Assembly (NCBI RefSeq): GCF_034702125.1
Contig: NC_085876.1
Span: 23,515,807 to 23,579,806, forward strand
DNA from: Engraulis encrasicolus
Taxonomy: Eukaryota; Chordata; Actinopteri; Clupeiformes; Engraulidae
Length of the DNA stretch: 64,000 nucleotides
Reading direction: 5' to 3'
How positions within the stretch are numbered: position 1 is the first letter of the stretch; each line of letters opens with the position of its first letter. Made by a program: the position numbers and the translations under genes. The notes under the pieces are model-generated. The model did not search any database, was not told where the DNA came from, and saw only the letters and a list, made by a program, of their open reading frames with translations. Shown piece after piece: positions 1-38,100 of this stretch.

Positions 1-1059
1 ACAACAGAATATAAACTACTCTGTTATGGCATATCCTATTATAATAATAATAATAATAATAATAAGGGGCAGGGGAAGGGCCAGTGAAGTTAAAGTCCAT
101 ATGCCTCTATACTATAAGATAGGGCCTGCCTGCCATAGTGGCTAGTGACGCTGAAATTATCACCAGCCACAAACAAGTTTTGCCAACTTTTCGCTGATTG
201 GCAGGTGCCAATGTAAAGCGGTGTACTCCACACCGTAACACAGAACCCAGGAGATTTACGACCTTCCATTCAACCAATCATACGAGGTCAAACTAATTTG
301 CTATCTGTGTAGTAGTAGCTCGACCTGCGTGGCAGGGACCACCACATAGAGGTTCCATTCTCCCTCTCCAAGTTAATTAATCTGCCTGTGTTGTTGCCGT
401 TCACCGTGGCTCGATTACTTAATAGCCGAATCACTGCTGAATGGAATCGGCTGACACAGCAGGTCGAGGATTCCAAAGAGGCATGACTCTACCGTGTGTG
501 AGCACCTTGTGTCTTTTGTGCGGCGAGGTAAGCTGCTCAGAATGTGCTGTGCTGAGGTGGATGTATGGGGGGGAGGTGGGCGAATCATCGAGCACGAAGG
601 AATGTGGAGTGTAGCAGAAACAGCTAAACAGACTGAATTGAGCGGCACAATCTGGCTTTCATTATACATTGTAGTCCCTACACACCCCAAGAGTGTAAGC
701 TATACGCAGAAACGTTGACTGCAGTATATGTTCTGTATAAGAGATGGGGGAGGCTCACAGCTGCCATTAGTTTCCAGGAAAATGTCTGACGTGTATGTTT
801 CCCATAATGCCACAAGGGTGTTAAAGAAAAAAACAAACTTAAACACTTACAGCATTTCATAATCATCTGTTGCGGTTTTCATGAAGCAAATCAATAACCA
901 GTGGTCTGGATGCCTCCGTGCCCCCCCCTCTCGATGCCCCCCAAGGGTGCTTTCGCCACACTTTGAGAAGCTCTGTGCTGCACAAATAAACATGGCTTGT
1001 GTTGTTGAATCTCAAGAGTGGCTAAAGACCCTCATTTGTCCTTCCCTGATTCTCCGCAG
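1..1059 (+). other. sh3bp5 intron, left edge of window
   Basis: A (TAA)n tract lies at 40-65; otherwise I see no feature. It is intronic by inference, because the first exon in the window starts in phase 0 with codons internal to the protein. Confidence 0.6.
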
Positions 1060-24104
<23,045 letters not shown>

Positions 24105-25683
24105 ACACCCCCACACCCCCACCAAGAGGTCAAAAGGACTTCGCCTCACCTCACTTCACCCCCCACTACCACAGCCCATGACCCAACACCAACACCAGTT
24201 CCACTGCCCCCGTGTATGCTGATCAAGGTCTGAAGGGAGCACCCCACCCCCAAAATGAGAGTCCAGAGGAGCTCACCTCACCTCAGCTCACATCACCTCC
24301 CATTCGTTGTTCAACACTACCAACACCCCCCCCCCCCCAACCCATCTGTCCCTGTGTGTGGTGAACAGGGTCTGAGAGAACCCCCAACCCCCCACACCAA
24401 AAACAGAGAAGGCCTCTCGACCCCAACCTCCCCTTCCTCTGCCCAACACTACCCCCACCCCCCAAAACCAAGACTTCAAAAGGACGTCACTCTCCGACCT
24501 CATCTATACTCTCCTGCCCAACACTGCCATACCCTGTTACCCAACACCAGCCCAATCTCTGGATGTGCTAAAATCAAGAGGACCATCATGTCACCTGCCC
24601 ACCACTGCCCAAACACTACCACACCACCCCCATGTCCCCGCACCAGCCCCTCCTGTGTGTGCGCTGAAGGAATTTTGTGAGCACACCTTTGTCACCCCCA
24701 ACACTTCCATTCTACACCCCCCTTGAACAAAAGGACAAGATCATAGACATATACAGTACACTACATGGATGCCACATTGATTATATCAGGGTATACGGCG
24801 CCACCATCTTGGTACAGTAGCCACGAATGGGTGCCATCTCTTCAGCAGTGAATGGTTGATGAGACCTTCTAAAAGGAGCACTGTGGTAGTCCACATTAGT
24901 TGTGTTATTCACTGTCACAAAAAGTGTTCCCTCAGAAAGTACTGTTCTAGTATTGCCGTCCTTTTAGCGCATTGTTTTGGCAGCACTGTCAACCAATGCA
25001 GCAGCATCCGTGTAATAAATGTCTATGGACAAGAGAAGCTTCCTCCTCCAAAACAAATAAGAAGGTGAACAAGACCTCCAGAAGATCTTGCTCTGCACCC
25101 CCACCCCACCCCACCCCACCTAGAGGGTGAGAGGACCTCACCACACCTCCATCCCCTCCATCCTCTGACCCCACATCCATGTCACACATGTGTCTATAGT
25201 CAGGGTGCGAAGAAAACCAAGAAGGGGGATATGTTTCAGAATTTAAGCAATATCAATGAACTTACATTAAACTGTAATCAAAATCATGACAAAAAAGTGC
25301 CAATATCAAAACCAGAAGAGGGGATAATCCCCCGCATCACCCCATACAAATCGCATATCTATAATCGCTGTCTATAGTGAACAACAGAACCTCAACCCCT
25401 CCCCTCCCCCTCCCCTCCTCACATCCTGCCCAGCACTACCCAGCCATGTGCCATAGATGATCTTTGTGTTGTGCTCGTCCCCCTGTCCCCCTGTGTGAGG
25501 TGGGACTGTGACTGTGTGACTGTTAGCCTGTCCCTCTCTGTACGTAGTAGCTCTGAAGTGTTCTGCCTCTATGATGGTTGGAAGATGACGCGCACGGCAC
25601 GAATGCCAATGGACAGTATTAAAGACTTGCTGATGTGACAAAACGTGCAAGGAAGGACGGATGTGTGACATCCAGGATATGAT

Positions 25684-25728
<45 letters not shown>

Positions 25729-26080
25729 GCACGCACGCACGCGCGCGCGCGCGCACACGCACACACGCACACACCTGAAGCTGAATTGGTGGTCTTGTCT
25801 GAATGAGGAATCTTTTTGTTTTTTAAATACCTTCTTCACCTACCATATGAAAAACCAAAAACGTTTGGTTGAATCTGAATTGTTTATACATTTTTGTGTA
25901 TTGTTCTGAAGCTTGACTTTATGTGCAACGTGATTGATGTATGGTGAAAGAGAGAAGGAAAGAAAGAAAAACAAAACTGACAACCTTTTCCGACCGTAGC
26001 GCCCCAGTATTTTTCATACTACTTAGTATTATTAATTTGCCTATCCTCCTCTGTAGTTTCGAGGTTTGTAAAAACACATA
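24105..26080 (+). other. sh3bp5: sh3bp5 3' UTR region and downstream flank
   Basis: Non-coding, C-rich sequence with many CCCCAC blocks follows the sh3bp5 stop. Possible poly(A) signals AATAAA occur at 25014-25019 and further out at 26252-26257; which is used cannot be told. A CA/CG alternating tract lies at 25687-25772. No gene is visible. Confidence 0.5.
25687..25772 (+). repeat. (CA)n-(CG) alternating tract
   Basis: CA repeat changing to GCAC and CGCG alternation; Z-DNA prone. Near the sh3bp5 3' UTR. Confidence 0.9.
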
Positions 26081-28954
<2,874 letters not shown>

Positions 28955-29161
28955 ATGACGTCGTTACTTCTTATTATGCTATGGATTTCTTTGCCATTCG
29001 CTCGTGCATCAGAGTCTGCTTCCTACGTCGCCGCTGTGTACGAGCACCTGGTGGTGCTGAATCCGAACCCTGGCGCCACTATTACCAGGCGCGAGGTACT
29101 GGAGCACATGCAGAAGAATCTGGAAGTATTTGAGGAGCAAGCTGCACGAGCAGCCCAGCAG
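28955..29161 (+). CDS. btd: btd exon 1 (start, signal peptide)
   Basis: ATG at 28955 opens [20 protein letters not shown], a hydrophobic signal peptide, followed by [16 protein letters not shown], the family YYVAAVYEH block. The donor is CAGCAG/GTACAG in phase 0. A TTG codon two codons upstream in frame is not needed. Confidence 0.93.
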
Positions 29162-32100
29162 GTACAGTGGGCCCACGGGTGTTGCTAGAAGAATGTCTAG
29201 TCTGTTCTTGGACTGAGATTCTACACTACATTATTTAGACACATTTTATAACGACACCATCAACAATAACAACATAATAATTCTGATTAACAATCAATCA
29301 ATCAATAACCAATACATGCTATTGGTCATGTATGTGTGTGTGTGTGTGTGTGTGTTTTAACAGGGTGCACAGATCTTAGTGTTTCCAGAAGATGCAATCC
29401 AAGGCTTCAACTTCACCCGATCATCCATAAGACCTTACCTGGAAGAGGTGCCAGACCCTGCAGCAGTGGCATGGAATCCCTGCTCTGAACCAGCTCGCTT
29501 CCGTGACACAGAGGTAGCGATAGACAAGGCTGACTGTTCATCATAGCCCTATGTTGTTGTCAGTTGGTGGGGCCAAAAGTCTGTATTAAGGGAAATCTGA
29601 AAAATAGGCCTATTACGGTATGCAAAGGGGTGACACACAGATCACCCATGGCTCAAGAAGAGAGGTCTTTAGAGGTCTGTATATCAGATCTTGTGTATTT
29701 CTGGGGCACTGTCTGTGACATCACTCACTACCATATGACCCTATGTCATGTTCTTACAGTACTCTGCCACAGATGTTGTGTTTTTTTATTGCGATTTTCT
29801 GTGACACCACTGCCAAAGAGGGTAGAGTAAAAAAGAGGATTCAAACCCCGGCCACCCAATGCAAAAGAGTGTGCTCAAGTTGGGTCTCATAAGGGGGTGT
29901 TGTCCCCTCCTTCTTCTCTTTTTGAGGTGTTCGCACAATAAATGCTCTACCACCATCTACAGTGCTAAGGGGACTCCATTTATTCTCAAGCTCAGGATTC
30001 CGAAGGTCTCCTAAAGGGGCATTCACCCGACATAAAGTGGATACTGGAAAAGAACTAGAATGACATATCTGTCTATAAGATCTCTATAAGTCATCCTGTG
30101 TAATGTTCTTTCCCCCATGTCACTGTCTTCCTCAGGTGCTTCAGCGCCTCAGCTGCATGGCCCAGAAGAATCGCCTCTACCTGGTGGCCAACATGGCCGG
30201 CCTTCAGCTGTGTGACGCAATCACGGACGACCGCTGCCCGCCAGATGGCCGCTACCAGGTAGGTTTAGATCTGAACCATAGGGCTAGTCTGCGCAGTGCA
30301 CATAAGACATATCTAACCAGAATGCATTGTGATTGCACAATGTACAGCCATCCAAGGGACTGAAGATTAAAAAAAGGGGGGAAAGAGGCGACATGCAACA
30401 GGAAAAGACAAGAGAAAGAAGTTTGAATCAAACCCCCAATCTGAGGGTCGAGGGAAAGACCCTGTCTGGATTGTGTCACAACCACTGGCTCGTTAGTGGC
30501 TGTAACATGAAGGGAGACCACACCGATTTGTACATTTTAACCAAAAGAATCTTTATTTACAAAGTGTATCAGTTATCAGTAATGTGAATTAACCAAAGAG
30601 TGTATCAGTAAATGAGTGTTGTCCAAAAGGGTGCAAGTGTGGTGCAAATCCCGGCCGTCGTTGATGTGACCATACGGTCACCAAACGAATGTGCCTGTGG
30701 GATGAGAGAGAGAGAGAGAGAATGCTGATGGGAGGCCTTTAATAGGCCACCCAATCAGCAGCCCTCTGAGATGAACAGCTCCAGTTAGGCACAGCTCCAC
30801 CTGCAGGTCGGAGGACCAAAGCGCCCCAAACACCAACCGGCAGAGCCGGGCATGACATCCCCCCCTTAAAAACAGAGACCCGTGTTAACTGGGTCTCTGA
30901 AGCACCATCAAAAAATAGAAAACAAAAAACTACAGTAGCCCCGTTTAGTCCACTGGCGCACCTCCCCTCCACCCCAGACCAACCAAACCCAAACCCTCAC
31001 CACCCTCCTTCCCTTCTGCTCTTCTCTGCACCCAGCAAATCCTGGTACCCGGACAGCAAACTTTAAGGGAAACAGAAAAAAGAAAACAGAAAAAAAAGGT
31101 TAGGAGCGAGTGAAGGTCATTAGGCCCCCTGGTCCAGAGCCCGAGATAGCGCATCGGCCATAACATTTTCCACCCCCCGGATGTGGCGAATGAGTAGGTG
31201 GAATGGCTGCAAAAACAGTGCCCAGCGTAGCAGCCGCTGGTTGGTGGATCCTTTAAAGGACTGGAGAAATGTGAGGGGGTTGTGGTCAGAGTAGACCACA
31301 ATTGGATGGAGACCCCCTCCCACATAGACTTCAAAGTGTTGCAATGCCCAAATCAATGCTAAAGCTTCCTTTTCGATCACAGAGTAATTGAATTGGTATT
31401 TGTTAAACTTTTTTGAAAAATAGCAAACCGGCCTGGCTACATCACCCTCATCAGCCTGCAGGAGGACCGCACCTGCTCCCACCTGGCTTGCATCCACCTG
31501 CAGCTGGAAAGGCTGATCCAGTTTGGGTGCAGCCAGGACCGGAGCTGACGTTAACAAAAGCTTTGCATTCTGGAACGCCTGCTGACACTCCTCCGACCAA
31601 ATGAATTTGGCGCCACCCTTCAACAAATTGGTCAGAGGAGAGACAACAGTTGAAAAATTGCAGCAAAAATTGCGGTAGTACCCGATCATACCCAAAAAGC
31701 GCATAAGCTCTTTCTTCGTCGCCGGTGCAGGGAAATTATCAATAGCTGCCACCTTTGCGTTAACGGGCCGCACCATCCCCTGGCCGACTACTTTACCCAA
31801 ATAGACGACGGTGGCACGCGCAAACTCGCATTTTGCTAAATTTACTGTGAGGTTTGCTGCCACCAACCTCTGGAAAAGCGCTCGAATGCGAGCCAGATGT
31901 TCGTCCCAACTGTCCGAATGACAAACGGCATCGTCCAGATAAACCGCGCACCCCTGCAGCCCCCCAACGACCCTATTCATGAGCCGTTGGAAGGTTGCAG
32001 GGGCATTCCGCAAACCGAAGCTCATTCGAGTATACGAGTACAACCCGGAAGAGGTAATGAACGCAGATATCTCCTGCGCTCTCTGCGTCAAAGGCACTTG

Positions 32101-35100
32101 ATAGTAACCCTTCAATAAATCAAATTTGCTGACGTAACGAGCACTCCCAACCTGGTCCACACAGTCCTCGATACGTGGCAATGGAAAAGAATCTGGTCTT
32201 GTCACGGCATTTACTTTCCTATAATCCGTGCAGAATCTATAGGTGTTGTCTGACTTTTTCACCAGTAGACATGGCGATGCCCAACTGGAGTAAGATGGCT
32301 TGGCGAGACCATGATCAAGCAGATACTGTACACTGTCCTCCATACTCTTCTGCTTATCTGGAGCGACTCGATAAAATCTTTGTCGTATTGGGCGGGCACC
32401 CTGTGTGTCAATGTCATGTTCAATTAGTGTGGTACAGGTTGGAGTGTCAGAAAACAAAGGCAAAAACTCAAAAATTAAATCCGACAACTGTTTACGCTGT
32501 ACCCCACTTAAATGACCCAGGAGACTATCTAGCTCCTTTAACTGCTGAGTATTATCCAAGCGCCCATGTAACACTGAATCGTCAGGTGCGCGCACTTCAT
32601 CCGAAGCTGCCACCTCCGGCCAGTTGAGCGGTTCCCCAACCCCAACGGCTAGACCCACTGGACTCGCAGCAATCCCACCCGCCTTTTCGGAACCTGCAGA
32701 ATGGTAAGGCTTAAGCAAATTCACATGACACAGTTGCTGTGATCGTTTACGATCAGGAGTTGACAGTAGATAATTGAGATCTGACACTTGGCTCATAACA
32801 GTAAATGGACCAGAGTATTTCGCTGTAAATGGTGACCCCGGAATGGGCAGCAAAGCTAAAACTTGATCACCCGGATTGAAAACTCTGATCTTCGCTTTAC
32901 GGTCATAACGCAGCTTCATTTTCACCTGAGCTTTAGTCAAATGCTCTGTTGCCTCTTTCCATGCAAGCAACAGCCTACGACGAAAACCATCTACATACTC
33001 AGTGAAACTGGCGGGAGTGTTGTGCAGATCCAGATTGTCATTTAAAACAGACAGTGAGGTTCTGACTTTGTGGCCAAAGACTAGATCATTCGGACTAAAA
33101 CCAGTGCTTTCTTGGACTACACCACGTGCAGACAACAAGAGCCATGGCAACGCCTCCTCCCAATCCCTCCGCATCTCAACACAGTAAGCGCGCAAGAGAG
33201 ACTTCAACGTGGCATGCCAGCGCTCCAATGCCCCCTGACTCTGTGCGTGATAAGCGCTGCTCAAATTGTGCTTCACCTGCATCGACTTCAACGCTGCAGC
33301 AAATGTTCTGGAGGTAAAGTTAGACCCTCTGTCGCTCTGAATTACCTTTGGAATGCCAAATACAGAAATGAATTGAGACAAACACTTCAATATTGATCTT
33401 GTGGTAATTGTTCTCAAGGCATACGCTGCTGGATAACGAGTGGCCTGGCACATAATGGTAAAGAGGTACACACAACCAGATTTCGAAGGGGGTAGTGGAC
33501 CTACACAATCAATAATGAGATGCTCAAATGGTGTGCCAACAGACGGAATAGGTTGAAGTGGTGCAGGTTTAATGGGAGTACTCCGTTTCGCAACCTGGCA
33601 AACATGACATGCTTTGACAAATCTAGATACATGGCGTTTCATCCGTGGCCAGTAAAAATGTTCCAAAAGACGTCGGTAGGTTTTCTTAACTCCAAAATGC
33701 CCAGATTCTGCTCCATGGGCTGTTCTCAAAATCAAATCACGGTATTTGTCAGGTACCATCACTTGAATCACCTGACCTGCCACTTCAGGATCAACACCTG
33801 GCAACCACGTATGCAGCAAAACGCCATTCTGAATGAAGTAACCCATCGTTGGATCAGTAGAAGCTAAAGCAAAATATTTCTCAAAGCTCTGATCATTCTT
33901 TTGTGCCTCAATTAAATCTTGACATGATAGAGGTTCAGGCAGCTCAGGAACAAAAATAGGCGCAGACTTGGATACATCCGACGATTGCGCCTGCGCGCGA
34001 GACATGGCCCTAGTCACAGCGCAAGCAGTAAACACTTCTGGGAATTCTTGACAACACATGTCTGGCTCCTCTACAGATAGCGGTACAGGTGTAACAACTG
34101 GAGGCGGAGAAACTAAACACCCACCCAAATTGTTCCCCAGAATTACATGGATATCCTGCATAGGCAGCGACGGTCTCACAGCAATAGTTACCTCCCCATT
34201 CACAAATCCTGAACACAAGTGAATTTTGTGCAACGGTACAGAAAATGACTGCATGCCTATTCCTCTAATCAAAACACACTTCCCAGTGTCAGATGCTGTG
34301 GAAAATGGCAAAACTGCTCCAGAAATGAAACTCTCAGATGCCCCCGTGTCTCTTAAGATTTTAACTGGAACTTTTTGTGTCCCTCCAAACAATGACACCC
34401 AACCATCACTAATGAATGGAGCGAAATCAGACGCAGCTGACTCTGATTGCGTCTGCTCGTCTGCCACAGATGCGCAATCTTCAATCACTTGCTCACAATG
34501 AACTTCCAAACGAGGTAACGGGGTTAGATCAGAGACGCCAAAATCAACTGGATGCACAACAGAAACACACCCAGCTGCCTTGGCATTAGATTTACGGCCT
34601 TTCAACAGCGGGCAGTCCTTTTTCCAATGTCCCTCCTGCAAACAGTAATGACATTTATCCGTCGGACTTGGGCGAGATTTGCTACTTCCATTATAAAATT
34701 TAGGAACATTACTGGAATTGCCATAATTGGTACGATTTGAACCATGACCATAACGAGGAGGAGAACGTTGTGGAGGAGAACGAGCAGGATCATAACGCTG
34801 GTGGCTATTAGGCCTATACCGTGGAGGACTGCTGTAAGGCATACGTTTATGCGTTAACACAAAAGTATCAGCAAGCGAGGCTGCTTCCTCCACTGACTTT
34901 GCCTTTTGCTCATTAATGTAGGTTGCAATTCGATCTGGTACAATGTTCTTAAACTGCTCCAAAATCAACAAATCACGCAAGTCTTCGTAAGTTGAGACAG
35001 ACTCAGAAGTAAGCCACCGGTTAAAATAAGTACTCAACTCTCTTGCCACTTCAGCATGAGTCTGATTATCACGTTTACGCCAGTTTCTGAAACGTTGTCT

Positions 35101-38100
35101 GTAAGCTTCTGGATTCAGTTCATAACATTTCAAGACCGCTTTTTTCACCTCAGCATACTTGTGCCTATCAACAGCTGTTAATGCCAAATATGCCTCTCGT
35201 GCGCGTCCTACTAGTACAGTTTGCAAAAGCACCGTTCTATCCTCTTCACTCCACTTTTTATCAGAGGCCATTTGTTCAAACAGCGAGAAAAACACGTCTG
35301 GATCACGTTCATCAAACTTTGGCACGTATTTTACCATGCTATCCATACTTGACCCGGACAGATTTCCACTAATCTTACCCTCTGACATTAGTTTCAAACG
35401 ATCCTTTTCAATTTTAATTTTCTCAAGCTGTACTGTCAGGTCCATTTCACCTTTTTTCAAATCCATTTCTTTTTCAAATTTAAGTTTCTCCATATCTGCT
35501 TGCTGTTGCAACTCCCGTTCCAATTTGATTCTTTCCACATCCGCTCGCTGTTGCAATTCTCGTTCTAATTTAATTTTATCCAAATCTGCTTGCTGTTGCA
35601 ATTCTCGTTCCAATTTAATTTTTTCCAGTTCAAAAAGACGCTCTTTCTCCCTATCCTGCAGTTCTAGTTCCTTCAGCTGTCTCTGCTGCTCAAAAGTAAG
35701 TACACCCATCTTTTCTGACTGCTCTGGCATACCTTTCACACGAGAGTCACCACCTTTTCCTGAAGGCAAAATGTCCTGCTCACACAAAAACTCGTGAATG
35801 GAGTCACGCAAGGCCCCCTTCTTACCAGTTTTAATGGCTGACGACAATTCCATGCCATACTTTTCTGCCAATTGCAACAATTGTTCCTTGTTTAGGGCAA
35901 ACAACAACTTTTCAGATGGTGCTTCCACAAAAGCCTCCATTCTGCTCAATCCAGACAGTACCAACCTGGCTACTGTACCAAACCAAAAATGAAACTACTG
36001 AAAAAACAAACCAAAACCAGCTCTACTTCAGCTAGGCTCTCTCTCTCCCCAACCAATCCAACCAGGTCTCTAAAGCATTACAGTTATGTAAACACAGCAA
36101 ACTAACCTCGGAGCATCCCCCTAAACATTTTCCCCCCACTAGACTAATCTATTTTCACACAGAGCCCGAGGACGAGGATCATTTACTCACCAATACCTGT
36201 GGAGACGTACCATCCCGACAAAGCCGATTCAGCCGTTTCTCCAAGGCGGTGCCCTCGCCCAGGCTCTGTGACAGCAGGAACCTAGAACCCGTACTAGATG
36301 GGGATAAAGGCAGCAGCTCCTCAGAGGTTGAATGCAATGCTACAAACTGCAATGAAACTAAACCAAGATGGCTGGAACAAACAAATCAATTGTTCACCTA
36401 CACTTGCACGGTCCAACAAAAATCCAAAAGCACAAATCAGTAGATCCCCCAATTAACTAACTGATACAGGCCCCAACTGACTATCAGCAGTTCACAATTA
36501 GTAACTCAGCTCTACTCACCTTCCTACGCTCCAAAAGCCAGTAGAAGGAATACTTGTAGACAAATACACAATACCAAGAGCTCTACGCACCTTCCTACGC
36601 TGCCATAGCCAGTAGAAGGAATTACCATAGCCTAAAGTTACTACCAAAGATCGGATGAGCCCCCATATGTCACAACCACTGGCTCGTTAGTGGCTGTAAC
36701 ATGAAGGGAGACCACACCGATTTGTACATTTTAACCAAAAGAATCTTTATTTACAAAGTGTATCAGTTATCAGTAATGTGAATTAACCAAAGAGTGTATC
36801 AGTAAATGAGTGTTGTCCAAAAGGGTGCAAGTGTGGTGCAAATCCCGGCCGTCGTTGATGTGACCATACGGTCACCAAACGAATGTGCCTGTGGGATGAG
36901 AGAGAGAGAGAGAGAATGCTGATGGGAGGCCTTTAATAGGCCACCCAATCAGCAGCCCTCTGAGATGAACAGCTCCAGTTAGGCACAGCTCCACCTGCAG
37001 GTCGGAGGACCAAAGCGCCCCAAACACCAACCGGCAGAGCCGGGCATGACACTATGTTATTTGCCATTTTTAGGTAATAATAATTATAATAATATTTATT
37101 GTTTAAAGTGCAGTATCACCATGCAACATGGTCTCAAAACACTGTAAAACAAAAAATAAAATAAAAATAAACTAATTATACAAATAATAAAAGAAAGTGA
37201 TGAGGAAAATAAAAATGATGGGGAAATTAACCAAAAGTTTGGTAATTTAAGTGAGCTTGATACAGAAAGAGTATTAGGGAAAAACGGACAAGCAAAAGAA
37301 AAGATATAGGAACCTAAGACAAAAAACAATAACAATAGACCAATGCATTTCATAAACTGCTATAATAGGATGAAAACAAAACTGGATTTGAAGATCCCAA
37401 CAGAGCCTGCCTAATATTGAGGGGAAGATTGTTTCATAACGAGGGTGCACGGAAGGAAAAAGCCCTGTGGCCAGCTGACCTCGGGGATAGACAGTAGACC
37501 AGCATGCATGGACCGCGGAGACCGAGCTGGAATATAGGGTGTGAGAAGCTCAGACAAATTAGTGGGTGCTAGGCCGTGTCGGGCTTTGAACGTGAGCAGC
37601 AAGATTTTAAAGTCTGCTCTTACGTGAACAGGCAACCAGCTGAGGGAGGCTAAGATGGGTGAAATATGTTCAAATTTCTTGGTCCTCGTTATTACCCTTG
37701 CTGCAGCATTTTGCACTAGCTGAAGCCTGCTAGATGGAAGGCCAGAAAATAATGCATTGCAGCAGAGGCGCATCTTGTCACCAGGCTAGGCAGGCAGCCG
37801 CTTGTGGCCCCCAAGCCCCTGGATGGTGAATAACAGTGCACACTTTGCTACAGTAGTGGCACATTTCTTTAAAATGTTGGCTCCTTTGAAATTTCCCTTG
37901 GAGCCCCAGCTGAACCTAGAGTCGCCTCTGCATTGCAATAGTCGAATCTAGATCTAACAAATGCATGAATTAGTGTTTCGGCATCACGCAGACAACATAG
38001 GTCTGATGTTTGCAGTGTTGAATAGATGATAAAAGGCTGATCATGAAGGGCCCATGAAGAGCATACTATAACGCCCTATTGCACTTCCACCTCCCCACTA

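Larger units (their letters stand above)
30474..37051 (-). mobile_element. Gmr1-like Ty3/gypsy LTR retrotransposon, complete, in btd intron 3
   Basis: The element is 6578 bp: 5' LTR (36668-37051), primer-binding site, one gag-pol frame (35964-31120), polypurine tract and 3' LTR (30474-30857), all on the minus strand. By eye the two 384-bp LTRs are identical, including the length of the internal AG run, so the insertion is recent. The pol order is PR-IN-RT-RNaseH, known from the Gmr1-like group of fish and other deuterostome gypsy elements, whereas ordinary gypsy elements have IN last. It lies antisense to btd. No target-site duplication is seen: the 5 bp flanking the element are GATTG (left) and CTATG (right). 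Confidence 0.92.

Noticed and set aside
35159..35797. 212-residue Ser/Cys-rich + strand frame
   Set aside because: It is the complement of the coiled-coil part of the retrotransposon gag.
30474..37051. Endogenous retrovirus
   Set aside because: No env frame follows the RNase H domain (only 262 bp to the 3' LTR), and the pol order is that of Gmr1-like gypsy elements, so it is called an LTR retrotransposon.
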